A DNA stretch of 64,000 nt from Scytonema hofmannii PCC 7110 (GTDB lineage Bacteria > Cyanobacteriota > Cyanobacteriia > Cyanobacteriales > Nostocaceae): positions 11,478,207 through 11,542,206 of the forward strand of contig NZ_KQ976354.1 in assembly GCF_000346485.2 (NCBI RefSeq). Direction: 5' to 3'. Made by a program: the position numbers and the translations under genes. Shown here one piece after another: positions 62,305 to 64,000 of this stretch. Position 1 is the first letter of the stretch, and every line of letters starts with the position of its first letter. The notes under the pieces were generated by a model. It was not told the origin of the DNA. It saw nothing but the letters and a program-made list of their open reading frames with translations, and ran no database searches.

Positions 62305-63528
62305 ATGTTTTTACAGAGAAATCGGAGCCAAAACACCAATCTCAGAAAATTCATCAAGTACATCATCTGTGGCTTGGTGTTAGTGTTACTTAACTGTATT
62401 ATTCATTTTGATTCGCCCAAATTATTGGCACGAGTTCAAAGCAATAATCCAGTAGCAAATCAAATTGTTCCCCCTTTATACACTCGCGGTTCTCAAATTG
62501 TAGATGCAAGAGGTCGAACCGTTATTCTCCAAGGTATCAACTGGTTTGGTATGGAAGTCAAAACCCATACCCCTAATGGGCTTTGGGTGAGAGATTACAA
62601 AGATATACTTGCTCAAATCAAAACTCTGGGCTATAATATTATCCGTTTACCCTATTCTGTGGAAGGATTGCGCTCAAAAGATATCAGTGGTGTTGATTTT
62701 TCTATTGGCGCAAATAAGGATTTGAAAGGAAAGACTCCTTTGGAAGTCATGGACTTGGTGATTCAAGAAGCCCAACGCCAAGGACTGCTGATTTTATTAG
62801 ATAGCCATACTCTTAAAGATGGGCAGATTCCAGAGTTGTGGTATGGAGACGGTTATACCGAGAAGGACTGGATAGACACTTGGCTGTTCTTAGCAAAACG
62901 TTACAAAAATTCTAAAAATGTGATTGGAGCAGATTTAAAGAATGAGCCTCATGGTCGTGCAAGTTGGGGAACAGGTGATATCAGTACAGACTGGCGTTTA
63001 GCCGCCGAACGAGCCGGAAATCAGATTCTCAAGGTAAACCCAACGTGGCTGGTTTTGGTAGAGGGAGTCGAGAATAATGTACCTCAGCAAAAACAGTGGG
63101 GTTATGTATGGGGTGCCAATTTAGAAGGCGTCAGTAAATACCCAGTACGAATTAATGTATCAAAAAAACTTGTGTATTCTCCACATGAATACGGTAGATC
63201 TGAATATTCGTGGTTTAAAGAAGCTTCATTTCCTCGTAATTTATATAAACGTTGGGAAATTGGATTTCACTATATTGCCACTCAACGTATTAACCCTATT
63301 TGGGTAGGAGAATTTGGCGGTTACCATGTTGATAACGTATCAAAAGAGGGAATTTGGCAGCAAAAATTTGTTGAATTTATTGGTCAAAAAAACTTGCACT
63401 TTACTTACTGGTGTTTAAACCCTAACAGTGAAGGAACAGGAGGCATTTTGCTTGATAATTGGCGGAGTGTTAATGTTCCTAAACAGGCACTTTTAAATAA
63501 GATACTGCGATTGAATGCAGTTAGATAA
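62305..63528 (+). CDS. Secreted glycoside hydrolase family 5 (cellulase-type)
   Basis: 407 aa. Membrane anchor or signal IKYIICGLVLVLLNCIIHF near residues 18-36. The GH5 domain starts GSQIVDARGRTVILQGINWFG; acid/base Glu is in GADLKNEPHG (~residue 213) and nucleophile Glu in WVGEFGGYH (~339). It hydrolyses beta-glucans. Placed 16 bp after a glycosyltransferase in an exopolysaccharide operon, it most likely trims or releases the polymer, as in bacterial cellulose loci, instead of degrading external cellulose. ATG 62305. Confidence 0.9.
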   Translation: MFLQRNRSQNTNLRKFIKYIICGLVLVLLNCIIHFDSPKLLARVQSNNPVANQIVPPLYTRGSQIVDARGRTVILQGINWFGMEVKTHTPNGLWVRDYKDILAQIKTLGYNIIRLPYSVEGLRSKDISGVDFSIGANKDLKGKTPLEVMDLVIQEAQRQGLLILLDSHTLKDGQIPELWYGDGYTEKDWIDTWLFLAKRYKNSKNVIGADLKNEPHGRASWGTGDISTDWRLAAERAGNQILKVNPTWLVLVEGVENNVPQQKQWGYVWGANLEGVSKYPVRINVSKKLVYSPHEYGRSEYSWFKEASFPRNLYKRWEIGFHYIATQRINPIWVGEFGGYHVDNVSKEGIWQQKFVEFIGQKNLHFTYWCLNPNSEGTGGILLDNWRSVNVPKQALLNKILRLNAVR

Positions 63529-63536
63529 TACGACAT

Positions 63537-64000
63537 ATGTCACAACTCTTTCCACAAACGTTACATTCCTGCTCCAATAAACCACCACGTATTTTAGTGG
63601 TATCCATGCGGGGGTTTCATTCTGAAGCTTTTCGCTCTCCTGAATACGAGTTTGAAGATAATATTTGTAATTTTGATTATGCTGACCTCCTCACCCCTGT
63701 GTCAGCGTCTGGTTTATTCAATCAAGTCAATAAAAGGTTGTCAAACTTTGCAGGACAAGTTTTAGGTAAAGGCAAATTTTTGAAATCTGATCATAGTACA
63801 ACTGTGATTGAGAAAGAGTATGACTTTCTCTTTTTTATCTGTCAGCATTTTTGGGATATCACTTCTATTAATTCCATTAAAGGATGGCGAGAAAAGTGCC
63901 GGAAGGCTATTCTATGGATAGATGAAATATGGGTAAAAGAGCTTCAAGAAAAGAAAGTTCAGCTTTGTTTTAACCTCGTTAAAGAGTTTGATTGTGTTTT
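63537..64000 (+). CDS. Glycosyltransferase-like protein, 5' part (cut by right edge)
   Basis: 154 codons from ATG 63537, 8 bp after the GH5 stop, without stop at the window end. The start (RILVVSMRGFHSEAFRSPEY, then FEDNICNFDYADLL) and YDFLFFICQHFWDITSINSI resemble the N-terminal half of GT-B glycosyltransferases encoded in cyanobacterial EPS loci, in which an acceptor-side domain precedes the donor site. The C-terminal part that would prove it is outside. Last visible gene of the operon. Confidence 0.6.
   Translation, partial: MSQLFPQTLHSCSNKPPRILVVSMRGFHSEAFRSPEYEFEDNICNFDYADLLTPVSASGLFNQVNKRLSNFAGQVLGKGKFLKSDHSTTVIEKEYDFLFFICQHFWDITSINSIKGWREKCRKAILWIDEIWVKELQEKKVQLCFNLVKEFDCV

Overview
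The window comes from a cyanobacterial chromosome, most likely a filamentous heterocyst-forming genus (Scytonema/Tolypothrix/Calothrix/Nostoc-like). The evidence is frequent HIP1 octamers (GCGATCGC), more than a dozen intergenic runs of 7-bp tandem repeats (STRRs: TGACCAG, GGGAGTA/G, TCCAAAA and TAACAAC families), Ser/Thr kinases fused to WD40 propellers, a CHAT protease fused to GUN4, and several typically cyanobacterial small proteins. The genus is inference. I see no tRNA, rRNA or CRISPR array.

Layout. 1-8 kb is an accessory, decaying region: an Rpn-type nuclease gene cut by the left edge, fragments of an L,D-transpeptidase, a short-chain dehydrogenase, an EAD1 effector-associated domain and a HsdR subunit, a Nudix-like protein, a methyltransferase and an NB-ARC (NLR-like) STAND ATPase. 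The NB-ARC ATPase is separated from a small upstream protein only by a frame change at an A9 run. The FAD half (1.7 kb) and the antenna-like half (8.2 kb) of a photolyase-type protein flank this segment as separate genes. 8.6-14 kb is a PadR-controlled RND efflux operon, followed by a double-glycine-leader peptide gene. 15-23 kb is mostly core genes: lepA, a PAS-GAF histidine kinase, an Nfu scaffold and a GH57 glycosidase.

23-25.5 kb is a graveyard holding a broken HSP90/sacsin-like ATPase, a GIY-YIG-like fragment and a frameshifted Uma2 endonuclease. 25.6-35.2 kb is a signalling cluster of three eukaryotic-type kinases, two of them Zn-ribbon/kinase/TM/WD40 fusions, with a free WD40 protein, a PPC-domain surface protein and a four-CBS protein. 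A TnpB-like RuvC protein lacking zinc-ribbon cysteines, a small Cys protein and mnmE follow. 39-45.1 kb is the best candidate conflict module: a Tat-exported formylglycine-generating-enzyme-like protein, a membrane-anchored HEAT-repeat/NACHT NTPase, and a convergent EAD1-CHAT-GUN4 protein.

45.5-54.8 kb holds an SDR oxidoreductase, a PhoD-type phosphatase, a regulator overlapping one of two duplicated PAS-like genes, and an OpuC-type osmoprotectant ABC transporter whose permease carries an in-frame stop. 54.9-64 kb is an exopolysaccharide locus: flippase, Wzc-like co-polymerase/kinase, Wzy/O-antigen-ligase-like protein, three glycosyltransferases (one cut by the right edge) and a secreted GH5 enzyme.

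Two observations stand out. A very small mobile repeat (25-bp core plus a GCGAT duplication, 30 bp net) is inserted in frame in three unrelated genes; a paralogue in this window shows the empty site. Separately, the NB-ARC gene has no plausible start of its own and reads in the -1 frame from an A9 tract at the end of the upstream gene, so it is either a slippage-controlled or a broken NLR fusion.
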